Shown here: positions 45,653 to 52,810 of the stretch, piece after piece
Position numbering within the stretch: position 1 is the stretch's first letter
Layout: each line of letters starts with the position of its first letter
NCBI GenBank assembly: GCA_015689645.1
Contig: WVSM01000006.1
Span: forward strand, 62,001 to 126,000
Length of the DNA: 64,000 nt
Direction of reading: 5' to 3'
DNA from: Rhodobacterales bacterium HKCCE4037
GTDB lineage: Bacteria; Pseudomonadota; Alphaproteobacteria; Rhodobacterales; Rhodobacteraceae
Notes under the pieces: model-generated
What the model was told of the DNA's origin: nothing
The model's input: the letters and a program-made list of their open reading frames with translations, nothing else
The model's database searches: none
Translations under genes and position numbers: made by a program

Positions 45653-45670
45653 CTTCGGCGCGACCGATGG

Positions 45671-46180
45671 TCAGGCGGCCAGTTTCACAAAGCCGCTGTC
45701 GCCGAGGTCCGGGTCCTTGTCGCCAAGGGTGCCGCGGAGCATTTCGAGGCCGAATTGCAGGGCGCCGGCCTGAACCGTCCAGACCTGCGCGTCGACCATC
45801 GAGAGGGTCAGAAGCTGGACCTTCGGATCGTCGATGCCGTCGTCGAACCACATGCCGGCGGCGGGCGACCACAGCTCTTCGAGCTTGTCGCGGTCGGGGT
45901 TCGGCCGGATCTGGCCGCGGATGCAGGCATAGAGATCGCCGCTGCTTCCGACGAGGCAGAAATGCGCCTCGCGCCCGGTGCCGATCTCCTTGGAGAGGTC
46001 GGTATCATTGGCGGTGATGAAATGCAGGTTGTGCCCGTCCTGGTCGAGGAAGTGGGTCATCGGCTGCATGTGCGAGGGCATCCCGGCGAGGCCGAGCATG
46101 CCGACACGCTCTTTCTCGAGCCCGTCGAACAGGGTCGTCTTCAGAGCGTCGGTGTCGTGGTCGGATTGATGATGGGACAT
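45671..46180 (-). CDS. General stress FMN-binding split-barrel protein
   Basis: A 169-residue protein of the pyridoxamine 5'-phosphate oxidase-like split barrel, similar to general stress protein 26 of Bacillus. The central motif reads MQPMTHFLDQDGHNLHFITANDT, continuing with EAHFCLVGSSGDLYACIRGQ. Such proteins bind FMN or FAD. The start at 46180 (MSHHQSDHD) was preferred over a far upstream alternative, which lies in a region without coding signal. A ribosome site AGGAAAGG precedes it on the minus strand. Next to dps, so oxidative-stress function is a reasonable inference. Confidence 0.85.
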   Translation of the reverse strand: MSHHQSDHDTDALKTTLFDGLEKERVGMLGLAGMPSHMQPMTHFLDQDGHNLHFITANDTDLSKEIGTGREAHFCLVGSSGDLYACIRGQIRPNPDRDKLEELWSPAAGMWFDDGIDDPKVQLLTLSMVDAQVWTVQAGALQFGLEMLRGTLGDKDPDLGDSGFVKLAA

Positions 46181-46383
46181 GGATATGGTCCTTTCCTGCA
46201 AGGGTTGCGGTCGGAGTGAAAACGCGCAGGGCCGGGGCGGGTTCCGCCGGTCTCGCGGACGCGTACGCGTGTGGACCAGGCGGAGCCATCGGCGGCAGGC
46301 CCCGTCACAGTTGATTTGGGAAAATCGCCGAAGCGGGGTAGGCTTGCGCCATTCCAGTCGCCCCCATGCTCCGTGAGGCCCCC

Positions 46384-46743
46384 ATGTTTCGCCCGATATT
46401 CTCCGCCGCCCTCGTCGCCCTGTCCACCGTCGCCGCCACCCTCGCGCCCTTGCCGGTCCAGGCGCAGGGATGCCAGTCGGTTCAATTCCCGCGCGGCGCC
46501 TATGCCCATGCGGTCCAGGGCTATGCCAATTCCTACCAGTCGCAATGCTACTACCTGGCCGTGCGACCCGGTCAGCAGGCGCGGGTCCGCATCCTTTATG
46601 GCAACGTGTTCTTCTCGACGACGCATACCAGTGGCACCTATTACGACGTGCAGTTCCGCACGGTGAACGGACAGCTCTACGTCTACGTCCACACCGATTA
46701 CGGCGGGCAGCAGCCCTATTCGATCGAGTTCGTCTTCGTCTGA
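46384..46743 (+). CDS. Small exported protein, unknown function
   Basis: A 119-residue protein with an N-terminal Sec signal peptide (IFSAALVALSTVAATLAPLP, cleavage near AQA-QG, residues 25-28). The mature part is rich in Tyr and beta-strands and contains two Cys (30 and 55) that could form a disulfide in the periplasm. No family recognised. The ATG at 46384 gives a compact signal; an upstream in-frame ATG at 46366 also exists. Confidence 0.7.
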   Translation: MFRPIFSAALVALSTVAATLAPLPVQAQGCQSVQFPRGAYAHAVQGYANSYQSQCYYLAVRPGQQARVRILYGNVFFSTTHTSGTYYDVQFRTVNGQLYVYVHTDYGGQQPYSIEFVFV

Positions 46744-46781
46744 GGTGGCGATGGGCTTGCAAAGGCGGGGCGATCCCGTTA

Positions 46782-46800
46782 CCTGAGTATAACACTCAGG
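46782..46800. promoter_or_regulatory. Inverted repeat before the 143-codon gene
   Basis: CCTGAGT and ACTCAGG are exact complements separated by ATAAC. The site ends 11 bases before the ATG at 46811. It has the same 7-5-7 type of layout as the operator before hemP and may be an operator or the top of a leader hairpin. Confidence 0.45.
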
Positions 46801-46810
46801 AACCTGTCCC

Positions 46811-47242
46811 ATGCTTGCGCTTGCCCACCTGCCGGACATCGTATCGCCCGAAGCGGAGCCTGACCGGGCTCGGCTTGCGTTCCTGCGGGTCGTCTCCGCG
46901 CGGAGCAATTGCGCCGCCCGCGCCGATCTGTTCCAGGCCTGTGCGGCGCTGTCCGCCGACCCTGTCCGCGCCGCCGATACGCTCGCGCTGGCGCTGTTCC
47001 GGGGCCTGTCCGGCCTTGGCGGCGTGCCGAAGCTGAAGCTCTACCAGCCCGCCGCGCCGGAACTCAGCTTCGACGAGCGGTGGCTGCTGGCGGCGCTGTC
47101 GGCAGCGGAGAGGGACGACACCGACAGCCTTGCCTTCCTGCTGCGGCGGCGCATCCCGCGCCATGCGCAGCGCAACATCGGATTTCTTCTGAAGGCGTTG
47201 GCGCGGGCCATGGCGGCGGAAAAGTTTTTAGAACGAGTCTAG
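46811..47242 (+). CDS. Hypothetical helical protein, 143 residues
   Basis: No family recognised. The sequence is predominantly helical and rich in Ala, Leu and Arg, with two Cys (near 34 and 45) and a C-terminal basic amphipathic helix (RRRIPRHAQRNIGFLLKALARA). It has no signal peptide and is probably cytoplasmic. The stop falls inside a candidate iron-responsive box upstream of dps. The coding frame is supported by codon-position GC pattern and the clean stop context; function is unknown. Confidence 0.6.
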   Translation: MLALAHLPDIVSPEAEPDRARLAFLRVVSARSNCAARADLFQACAALSADPVRAADTLALALFRGLSGLGGVPKLKLYQPAAPELSFDERWLLAALSAAERDDTDSLAFLLRRRIPRHAQRNIGFLLKALARAMAAEKFLERV

Positions 47243-47244
47243 AC
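47228..47244 (+). promoter_or_regulatory. Irr-like box upstream of dps
   Basis: TTTAGAACGAGTCTAGA resembles the Irr iron-control element TTAGAA-N3-TTCTAA: the left half is exact and the right half matches four of six. It lies 92 bases before the dps start and overlaps the preceding gene's stop. Irr control of iron-storage genes is known in alphaproteobacteria; here the box is a prediction. Confidence 0.4.
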
Positions 47245-47335
47245 AAGCGCGCGTGGCACCTTATGTTTCCGTAAGACAGCCAGCACGCCCCGGCCGGGTC
47301 CGCCAGCCATCCAATGATCCAATCGGAGAGATGAC

Positions 47336-47803
47336 ATGCAACCAGCCGCCGACCTCAGCCCCAGCGCGCAATCCGCGATCTGCGAGGCCCTGAACCAATC
47401 CGTTGCCGAAACCGTCGTCGCCACGATGCTGGCGCAGAATTTCCACTGGAACGTGACCGGCATGGCCTTCGGCCCGCTGCACGCCCTGTTCCAGGAAATC
47501 TACGAGGATCACTTCGTCGCGCAGGATGACCTGGCCGAGCGGATCAAGGCGCTCGATGGCCACGCGGAAGGCCAGCTTTCGGCCATGCTGTCCCGGTCGA
47601 AGGTGACGGAGCATGACGGCCACGCCGATGCGCAGACGATGATCGAAGCGATGAAGACGGCGCAGGAAACGCTTGCCGCGACGGTTGGTGCCGCCGGTGC
47701 CCTGGCCGCCGAGCATGGCGATACGCTGACCGAGGATCTGTGCATCGCCCGTGGTCAGACCCACGAGAAATTCGCCTGGATGCTGCGCGCGCACCTGCGC
47801 TGA
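47336..47803 (+). CDS. dps: Dps-family ferritin-like protein
   Basis: A 155-residue member of the Dps family, which forms dodecamers that store iron by oxidising Fe(II) with peroxide and so protect DNA. The ferroxidase motif is present as AQNFHWNVTGMAFGPLHALFQEIYEDHFVA-like (about residues 33-62, His, Asp, Glu), followed by DDLAERIKALDG. The helical bundle ends at HLR with no long DNA-binding tail, so DNA binding may be weak. Stands between a hypothetical gene and a DUF1289 gene. Confidence 0.93.
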   Translation: MQPAADLSPSAQSAICEALNQSVAETVVATMLAQNFHWNVTGMAFGPLHALFQEIYEDHFVAQDDLAERIKALDGHAEGQLSAMLSRSKVTEHDGHADAQTMIEAMKTAQETLAATVGAAGALAAEHGDTLTEDLCIARGQTHEKFAWMLRAHLR

Positions 47804-47860
47804 GACGGAAAGGGCCGCGATCGGGGTCTGCGCCTTAAAGGGCGCGGGCCCGCGAAGCGG

Positions 47861-48127
47861 TCAGCCCGCTGCCTTCGAGACCCCGGTCAATGGCGGTTTC
47901 ACACCCTTCTTCAGGCATTTGCGCGCGTATTCCGGCGCCCAGTGCCGATATTTTCCCATGCTCGCCTGCTGCACCTGGAGCATCTCGACAAACGCCTCCT
48001 GGTGCGCCGGCTTCTTCAATGTCTTGAACAGGGACTTCTGCGCCTTGGTCATGGAACAGCCGATGCAATGACCGCCACGGCGAAACTTGCAGACGTCGAT
48101 GCAGGGGCTCGGGACTTTCTTCGACAT
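47861..48127 (-). CDS. DUF1289 small Cys-motif protein
   Basis: An 88-residue protein whose N-terminal motif SPCIDVCKFRRGGHCIGCSM contains four Cys in the DUF1289 pattern, which suggests a metal-binding or iron-sulfur site. The rest is basic and helical. Short proteins of this family are widespread and of unknown function. Downstream of hemP on the same strand, 31 bases apart, so probably in one transcript with it. Confidence 0.85.
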   Translation of the reverse strand: MSKKVPSPCIDVCKFRRGGHCIGCSMTKAQKSLFKTLKKPAHQEAFVEMLQVQQASMGKYRHWAPEYARKCLKKGVKPPLTGVSKAAG

Positions 48128-48158
48128 ACCTGGCCTCGTGTTGGCTGGGGAGCGCGGC

Positions 48159-48341
48159 TTACTTCGTCAGGATCAGCTTGCCCGCGCGGGTGATGCGCAG
48201 GGTGTAGGTCTTGTCGTCCAGCACGATCATCGCGGTCTGTTCCTCGCCCACGAGGCGATGCGCGTCGTAAACCGGCGCGGAGATCGGGCGTTGAGACGGG
48301 GGGGTGGTGTCGGGATCTGTCATTCTGGCCTGGTATGTCAT
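48159..48341 (-). CDS. hemP: Hemin uptake protein HemP
   Basis: A 60-residue protein of the HemP family associated with heme uptake gene expression. The conserved C-terminal domain is DAHRLVGEEQTAMIVLDDKTYTLRITRAGKLILTK (positions about 26-60). The start ATG at 48341 has AAGGAG nine bases upstream; ATG 48323 is an alternative without a clear ribosome site. Heme transport genes are not adjacent, which is unusual for hemP. A candidate iron-responsive operator lies 41-57 bases upstream, with a -35 TTGACT-like element just beyond it. Confidence 0.9.
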   Translation of the reverse strand: MTYQARMTDPDTTPPSQRPISAPVYDAHRLVGEEQTAMIVLDDKTYTLRITRAGKLILTK

Positions 48342-48381
48342 GGGCGCGAACTCCTTCCGGGGTCATCGGATGGGATTAAAT

Positions 48382-48398
48382 CTGACTAAAGGAGTCAG
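48382..48398 (-). promoter_or_regulatory. Candidate Iron-Rhodo-type operator of hemP
   Basis: CTGACT-AAAGG-AGTCAG is a perfect 6-5-6 inverted repeat. On the minus strand it lies between TTGACT (-35-like) and a TTTAAT-like -10, so a bound repressor would block RNA polymerase. It resembles iron-responsive boxes of Rhodobacterales (recall). Confidence 0.55.
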
Positions 48399-48429
48399 GC
48401 AAGTCAATCCCGATAATTTTTATCAGGAA

Positions 48430-49572
48430 TCAGGCCGCGGCCGCGAGGCGCCCCGTGAGGGTGGTGACCCGCTGCCGGACCTCGTCACGGATCGGGCCGG
48501 GGCGCGGGGCGTCGCGCAGGGTGGTGAACCAATGCTCCGGCGGATTGCGACCGGCGCGCGCCTTCTCCCATGTCAGGTCCCGCAGGACGGCCTCGGCCGG
48601 GGTGGGCAGGCGGTCGGGAATGGCATGGTCATTGAGGGTGGCCCAGAGGCCGGTCCAGAGGCGGCCCACGGACCACGGGTTGTAGCCGCCGCCCCCCAAC
48701 ACCAACAAACGCGGCGGCTTCAGGCCCATGAGCCCGCGCAACACCGCCCAATGGGCATTGTTCGACAGGGTCAGCCGGCTGAGCGGGTCCTCTGTCACCG
48801 CATCAGCGCCGCATTGCAGGACAATCGCGTCCGGGGCGAACGCGGTCACGGCGGGCAGGATCAGGCTGTCGCGTATCAGCGCCATCTCGCTGTCGTTGAA
48901 GTCGCGCGGGACAGGGAGGTTCAGGCAATTGCCGCCGCCGTCGTCCTCCAGCGCGCCGGTGAAGGGCCAGCGTTTCTCCTCGTGGGTCGAGATCAGCAGC
49001 GTGTCCGGATCGCCCGCGAAGGCATGTTCCACGCCGTCGCAATGATGCGCGTCGATATCGACATAGGCCACGCGCCGTGCCCCGTTGCGCTTGAGCGACA
49101 GGATCGAAAGCACGGGGTCGTTGAGATAGCAGAAGCCGCCCGCGCGGTCGGGAAAGCCGTGGTGCGTGCCGCCGCCGGGATGGTGGATGATGCCGCCGTG
49201 GCGCAGAAGCTCCCCGGCCAGCAGCGAGGCACCGGCAGCCGTGGCGGGGCGGCGGAACATCTCCGGATAGACCGGGTTCGACACGGTGCCGATGCCGTGG
49301 CGCTGGCGCGTGGCCTCGGAGACGTTCTGCTCGGTCTCGGCCCGTTGCAGGGCGGCGACATACTCGGGCGTGTGCCAGACGTGCAGCGCCGCCGGCTTGG
49401 CGCGGGGCGAGGTCAGATATTGGTCCGGCGGCAACCAGCCCATGGCGCGGGCCAGGTCCATGACGGTCGAGACCCGCGGCACCCGCAGCGGATGCCACGC
49501 CCCGTAGCTGGAGCCGCGGTAGATCTCGGAGCCGAGAAGCAGGGGCCGGGTTGCAGGCGATTGCGGTGTCAT
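48430..49572 (-). CDS. Histone deacetylase family protein (AcuC/APAH type)
   Basis: A 380-residue zinc amidohydrolase of the class that includes bacterial AcuC, acetylpolyamine amidohydrolases and eukaryotic HDACs. The active-site segments are IIHHPGGGTHHGFPDRAGGFCYLND (about residues 125-150) and VDIDAHHCDGVEHAF (Asp and His zinc ligands), with VLGGGGYNPWSVGRLW in place of the usual GGGY-Tyr loop. The GGGTHH form differs from the common GGHHA. Substrates may be acetyl-lysine or acetylpolyamines. Transcribed toward hemP, but an operator between suggests separate control. Confidence 0.92.
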   Translation of the reverse strand: MTPQSPATRPLLLGSEIYRGSSYGAWHPLRVPRVSTVMDLARAMGWLPPDQYLTSPRAKPAALHVWHTPEYVAALQRAETEQNVSEATRQRHGIGTVSNPVYPEMFRRPATAAGASLLAGELLRHGGIIHHPGGGTHHGFPDRAGGFCYLNDPVLSILSLKRNGARRVAYVDIDAHHCDGVEHAFAGDPDTLLISTHEEKRWPFTGALEDDGGGNCLNLPVPRDFNDSEMALIRDSLILPAVTAFAPDAIVLQCGADAVTEDPLSRLTLSNNAHWAVLRGLMGLKPPRLLVLGGGGYNPWSVGRLWTGLWATLNDHAIPDRLPTPAEAVLRDLTWEKARAGRNPPEHWFTTLRDAPRPGPIRDEVRQRVTTLTGRLAAAA

Positions 49573-49662
49573 CTGGCCACAGAGCTACGGCAATGTGGGG
49601 CCGCGTCAAGCGCATGGGGATCAGGCCGTTGCACGCGGGCCTTGCCCATGTAAACAGGCGTC

Positions 49663-50157
49663 ATGTCCGACCGCATCTTCACCGCCGACCAGCCCGCCCT
49701 GCGGCTGCGCACCGGGTCCAAACGCGACCCGCGCTCGCAATTCGCGGGGCTGCCGTTCCGCGTGGTGAAGAAGAAGTCCGGCGAGAAGCGGATCGAGGTG
49801 CTGCTTGTCACCTCGCTCTATTCGAAGCGCTGGATCCTGCCCAAGGGCTGGCCGATGGACGGCAAGACGCCGGCCGAAGCCGCCGCGCTGGAGGTCTGGG
49901 AAGAAGCCGGCGCGCGGGGCGATATCTATGACATCTGCCTTGGCCTCTACACCTACAAGAAATGGATGGGCGAGGGCGAGGAGATGCCCGTGATCGTGGC
50001 CGTCTTCCCGATCCGGGTGCGCGAACTGGCCGACAGATATCCCGAGGCGGGGCAGCGCAACCGGCGCTGGATGAGCCTGAAGAAAGCCGCCAGCAAGGTC
50101 GAGGAGCGCGACCTGAAGCAGTTGATCCGGTCGTTCTCATTGGAACGATTGCGCTGA
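49663..50157 (+). CDS. NUDIX hydrolase (DIPP-like)
   Basis: A 164-residue NUDIX hydrolase similar to diphosphoinositol polyphosphate phosphohydrolases. The box runs PKGWPMDGKTPAEAAALEVWEEAGARG. The two Glu of the E-E core are kept, but the Arg expected before the first Glu is Leu (ALEVWEE). The upstream VLLVTSLYSKRWILPKGW is characteristic of the subgroup. Substrate could be a dinucleotide or diphosphate; not predictable. Divergent from the HDAC gene. Confidence 0.88.
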   Translation: MSDRIFTADQPALRLRTGSKRDPRSQFAGLPFRVVKKKSGEKRIEVLLVTSLYSKRWILPKGWPMDGKTPAEAAALEVWEEAGARGDIYDICLGLYTYKKWMGEGEEMPVIVAVFPIRVRELADRYPEAGQRNRRWMSLKKAASKVEERDLKQLIRSFSLERLR

Positions 50158-50204
50158 CGGGCTGGCTTGAAGCGGGCCGGAAAGGGCATAAATCTGGCTT
50201 CGAG

Positions 50205-50630
50205 ATGATACGCTACACGCTGAAATGTTCCGACGGTCACCAGTTCGAAAGCTGGTTCCAGTCGGCCGACGCCTTCGACGCGCTGGATGCGAAGGGGATG
50301 GTCTCCTGCGCCGTGTGTGGCGGCACGGAGGTCAGCAAGGCGCTGATGGCGCCGCCGGTGCCGAAGAAGGGCCGGCAGGCGGGTGAGGAGCGCCCGCTGT
50401 CGCGGCCGTCGCACCCGGCGGAAGAGATGCTGAAGCAGATGCGCGAGCACGTCGAGAAGAACTCGACCTACGTCGGCGGGAGTTTCGCGAAGGAGGCGCG
50501 GGCGCAGCACCTGGGCGATGCGCCGGAGCGGGCGATCCACGGCGAGGCGAATGCGCAGGAGGCGCGGGCGCTGATCGAGGATGGCGTGCCTATCCTGCCA
50601 TTGCCGGGGTTTTCGCGGAAGGCCAACTAG
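50205..50630 (+). CDS. DUF1178 family protein
   Basis: A 141-residue protein of an alphaproteobacterial family with unknown role. It begins MIRYTLKCSDGHQFESWFQSA, typical of DUF1178, and has a probable zinc site from CSDGH and CAVCGG. The C terminus ends GVPILPLPGFSRK, also conserved. It follows the NUDIX gene by 47 bases on the same strand, so they may share a transcript. Confidence 0.85.
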   Translation: MIRYTLKCSDGHQFESWFQSADAFDALDAKGMVSCAVCGGTEVSKALMAPPVPKKGRQAGEERPLSRPSHPAEEMLKQMREHVEKNSTYVGGSFAKEARAQHLGDAPERAIHGEANAQEARALIEDGVPILPLPGFSRKAN

Positions 50631-50676
50631 GGCCGCCAAGGTGACGCTCGTGTCGCTGGCACGTCGCCCCACCCGC

Positions 50677-50752
50677 CGTCCCGTACGGGCTTTTTCTGCG
50701 ACGTGGTGCGTGCTGCGGCGTCGGAGTCAGGTTTTTCTGGCAAGATGAAAGG
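50677..50752. repeat. GC hairpin repeat, copy 3 (diverged)
   Basis: Retains the tail AGGTTTTTCTGGCAAGATGAAAGG (50729-50752), close to copy 1. The hairpin part is degenerate (CCCGTACGGG at 50680-50689 and GCTGCGGCGTCGG). It lies between convergent DUF1178 and glycosyltransferase genes. Confidence 0.55.
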
Positions 50753-50757
50753 GGCGG

Positions 50758-51942
50758 TCAGCCCCAGTTGCCATGGTCCGGGGTGACGCCCATGGTGCGC
50801 AACTCCGCGGCGTCCGCCGCGTCGCGCTGCGCCTCTATCCTCTGCACGGCTTGGGCCACGGCGCGGGCGATCTGCCGATCCGGTATGCCCTGGGCCCGCA
50901 TCCGCGCGACCATCTGTTTCCCGGCGGGTGCAAGTGGCTGCGTGAAGAGGATGTCGTCGAGAGCGTCGAACGGGATCCGGCTGGCGTCGTGCAGGGCGTC
51001 CATGCGGGCGGGGTAATCCGGGGCAGCGCGCAGTTCGGCGCGGGCGGCCTCGTGCCAGTGCAGGGCGCGATCGGCCAGGTCGTGAAGCTGCGGGTCGGCG
51101 AGGTAGCCGGCGACGCGGGCGCGCGTGGCCTCGGCATGGCGCAGGAGGCCTGTCCGGTCCGTCTCGTTCCGGTCGAAGATCGCGTAGTAGGTGGCGTTGT
51201 ACTTGTCGGGCTTTGCGTTGACATTGCCGCGGGCGGCCCGGCGCAGGTAGGCCTCTTGGCTCTGCGTGGCGTAATGGGCGATCTCGGCATGGGCGTAGCC
51301 AAGCGTGGCCAGAGAGGAGCGCCACATGTCCTGCTTGAAGGCCTGCGTCATCGGTTTGGCGGAGCCGTTGACCCAGCTTCGCGCCAGCAGGGCGGACTTG
51401 TCCTTGCCCTTCAGGGTCGGCCTGTGAATGCCGAGTTTCATGTCGTCGAAAGGACGGAACAGGGTTTTCACACCCCAGCCTTTCCGGAACAGGTCGGGCG
51501 CGCCGCGCGTGTAGGCCTCGGTCACCGGCGTATCCGTCCAGTCGCGCAAGCCGTTCGACCCCATCATGCGCCAGGTGATCGCGAAGCCGTCGGCGTCGGG
51601 CGCGGTCGCGAAGAGGGCATCGAGGGTGCCGTCACCGGGTTTGATGTTCAGGTATTCGTCGGTGTCGAGCGTGATGATCCAGTCACTCTCCCGCACCTCG
51701 GCCAGTTTGTCGGCGCGCCGCAGGGCCAGTGGTTGCGGCTTGCCGCCCCGGGGGACCGGGTTGGGGTGGTGGATCACCTCTCCCATGGCGGCCAGCCGGT
51801 CGAGCATCGCGTCGCTGCCATCGCTGCAATCGTTGGTGAAAACGACGATCCGGTCGAAGCCGATCAGGCGGTGATGGGCGATCCAGTGCAGAAGGAAAGG
51901 CGCCTCGTCCTTCATCATGGTGACGATGGTGCGCGCGCCCAT
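50758..51942 (-). CDS. Glycosyltransferase family 2-like protein
   Basis: A 394-residue protein with an N-terminal GT-A domain: IVTMMKDEAPFLLHWIAHH, VVFTNDCSDGS and the DXD-like ITLDTDEYLN near residue 93. This is the Glyco_tranf_2_4 type found in exopolysaccharide and capsule loci of marine alphaproteobacteria. The C-terminal region is helical and rich in Ala and Asp. ATG 51942 was preferred to the extension to 51987. It is the last gene of a five-gene leftward run with overlapping or near-overlapping ends. Donor and acceptor sugars unknown. Confidence 0.85.
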   Translation of the reverse strand: MGARTIVTMMKDEAPFLLHWIAHHRLIGFDRIVVFTNDCSDGSDAMLDRLAAMGEVIHHPNPVPRGGKPQPLALRRADKLAEVRESDWIITLDTDEYLNIKPGDGTLDALFATAPDADGFAITWRMMGSNGLRDWTDTPVTEAYTRGAPDLFRKGWGVKTLFRPFDDMKLGIHRPTLKGKDKSALLARSWVNGSAKPMTQAFKQDMWRSSLATLGYAHAEIAHYATQSQEAYLRRAARGNVNAKPDKYNATYYAIFDRNETDRTGLLRHAEATRARVAGYLADPQLHDLADRALHWHEAARAELRAAPDYPARMDALHDASRIPFDALDDILFTQPLAPAGKQMVARMRAQGIPDRQIARAVAQAVQRIEAQRDAADAAELRTMGVTPDHGNWG

Positions 51943-51946
51943 GGGC

Positions 51947-52810
51947 CTAGACCCCGGGGCCGTGGCGGAGCAGGCCGCCCTCGGCATCGAGCTTCTCTGC
52001 CGTCTCGGGCGTCAGACGGTGCAGCGTGTCGAACAGCGCGCGGTAGCCGGGTTCAGGGTCGGGGCTGTCTGCGATCTGGTCCAGCCGGTCCTTCACCGGT
52101 TTGGAAAAGCCATGCGCTCCGCGCCGCCAGCCGACCTTGGCCCGCCAGCGGTGGTAATCGGGGGCGGCGTAATGAATGAGATGGGCCTGTTCGGCTGCCC
52201 CCCAGACCGGGCCGGGGGTGCGGTTGCCATCGGCATCCTCGGCCCAGTGCAATTTCATGTTGATCCCCGTCTGCCCGGCGCGGTGAAAGCTCTTGCCCTC
52301 GGGGTGGTAGACCAGTCCGAAGCGAATGCGGAGAAGGTCAGCGTCTTCACCGTAGACCCGGTTCACCGCCTTGCGCTCGATGGGCATGCGGAAGCCGTCT
52401 GATCCATCCGGCAGGATCACCTGCTCGGCACTTTTCACCCGGAGCGACCGGGCGTCGTCTGGCAGACCGGCCAGCGTTTCACCGATCGTGCGGCCTTGAA
52501 ACCACGCGAGTTCATCGGCGTCGAGCACCAGCAGCCAGCCGTCGGGAGTATCCGCGTAGGCCTGGGCGAGGATGTGGCGCTGGCGGCGCGTGAAGCGGTC
52601 GTCGGGCTTCAGGCCGAGGCCGGACCAGAGCGCGGGCGTGCAGGGGCGGGGCTCGATCCGTGGATCGCCCCGAAGGCGCGGCATGGCGGGATCGTCGGGG
52701 TCGTCGAGATAGAGAATGATCCGCTCCGCCCCCTGGCCGAGATGCCATGTCAGGAACCGCTCGAGGATCGGCCAGGGCTCACGGGCGATGGTGGCGACCG
52801 TGAACCCCAC
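51947..52810 (-). CDS. Glycosyltransferase family 2-like protein
   Basis: A 287-residue protein with the same Glyco_tranf_2_4 design: FTVATIAREPWPILERFLTWHL, then IILYLDDPDDPAMP and the DXD-like LVLDADELAWF near residue 95. The start is GTG at 52810, sharing one base with the stop of the upstream gene (TAGTG). An upstream open frame to 52963 is antisense-like and rejected. It is four bases upstream of the next transferase gene. Probably acts in the same glycan assembly as its neighbours. Confidence 0.82.
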   Translation of the reverse strand: MGFTVATIAREPWPILERFLTWHLGQGAERIILYLDDPDDPAMPRLRGDPRIEPRPCTPALWSGLGLKPDDRFTRRQRHILAQAYADTPDGWLLVLDADELAWFQGRTIGETLAGLPDDARSLRVKSAEQVILPDGSDGFRMPIERKAVNRVYGEDADLLRIRFGLVYHPEGKSFHRAGQTGINMKLHWAEDADGNRTPGPVWGAAEQAHLIHYAAPDYHRWRAKVGWRRGAHGFSKPVKDRLDQIADSPDPEPGYRALFDTLHRLTPETAEKLDAEGGLLRHGPGV

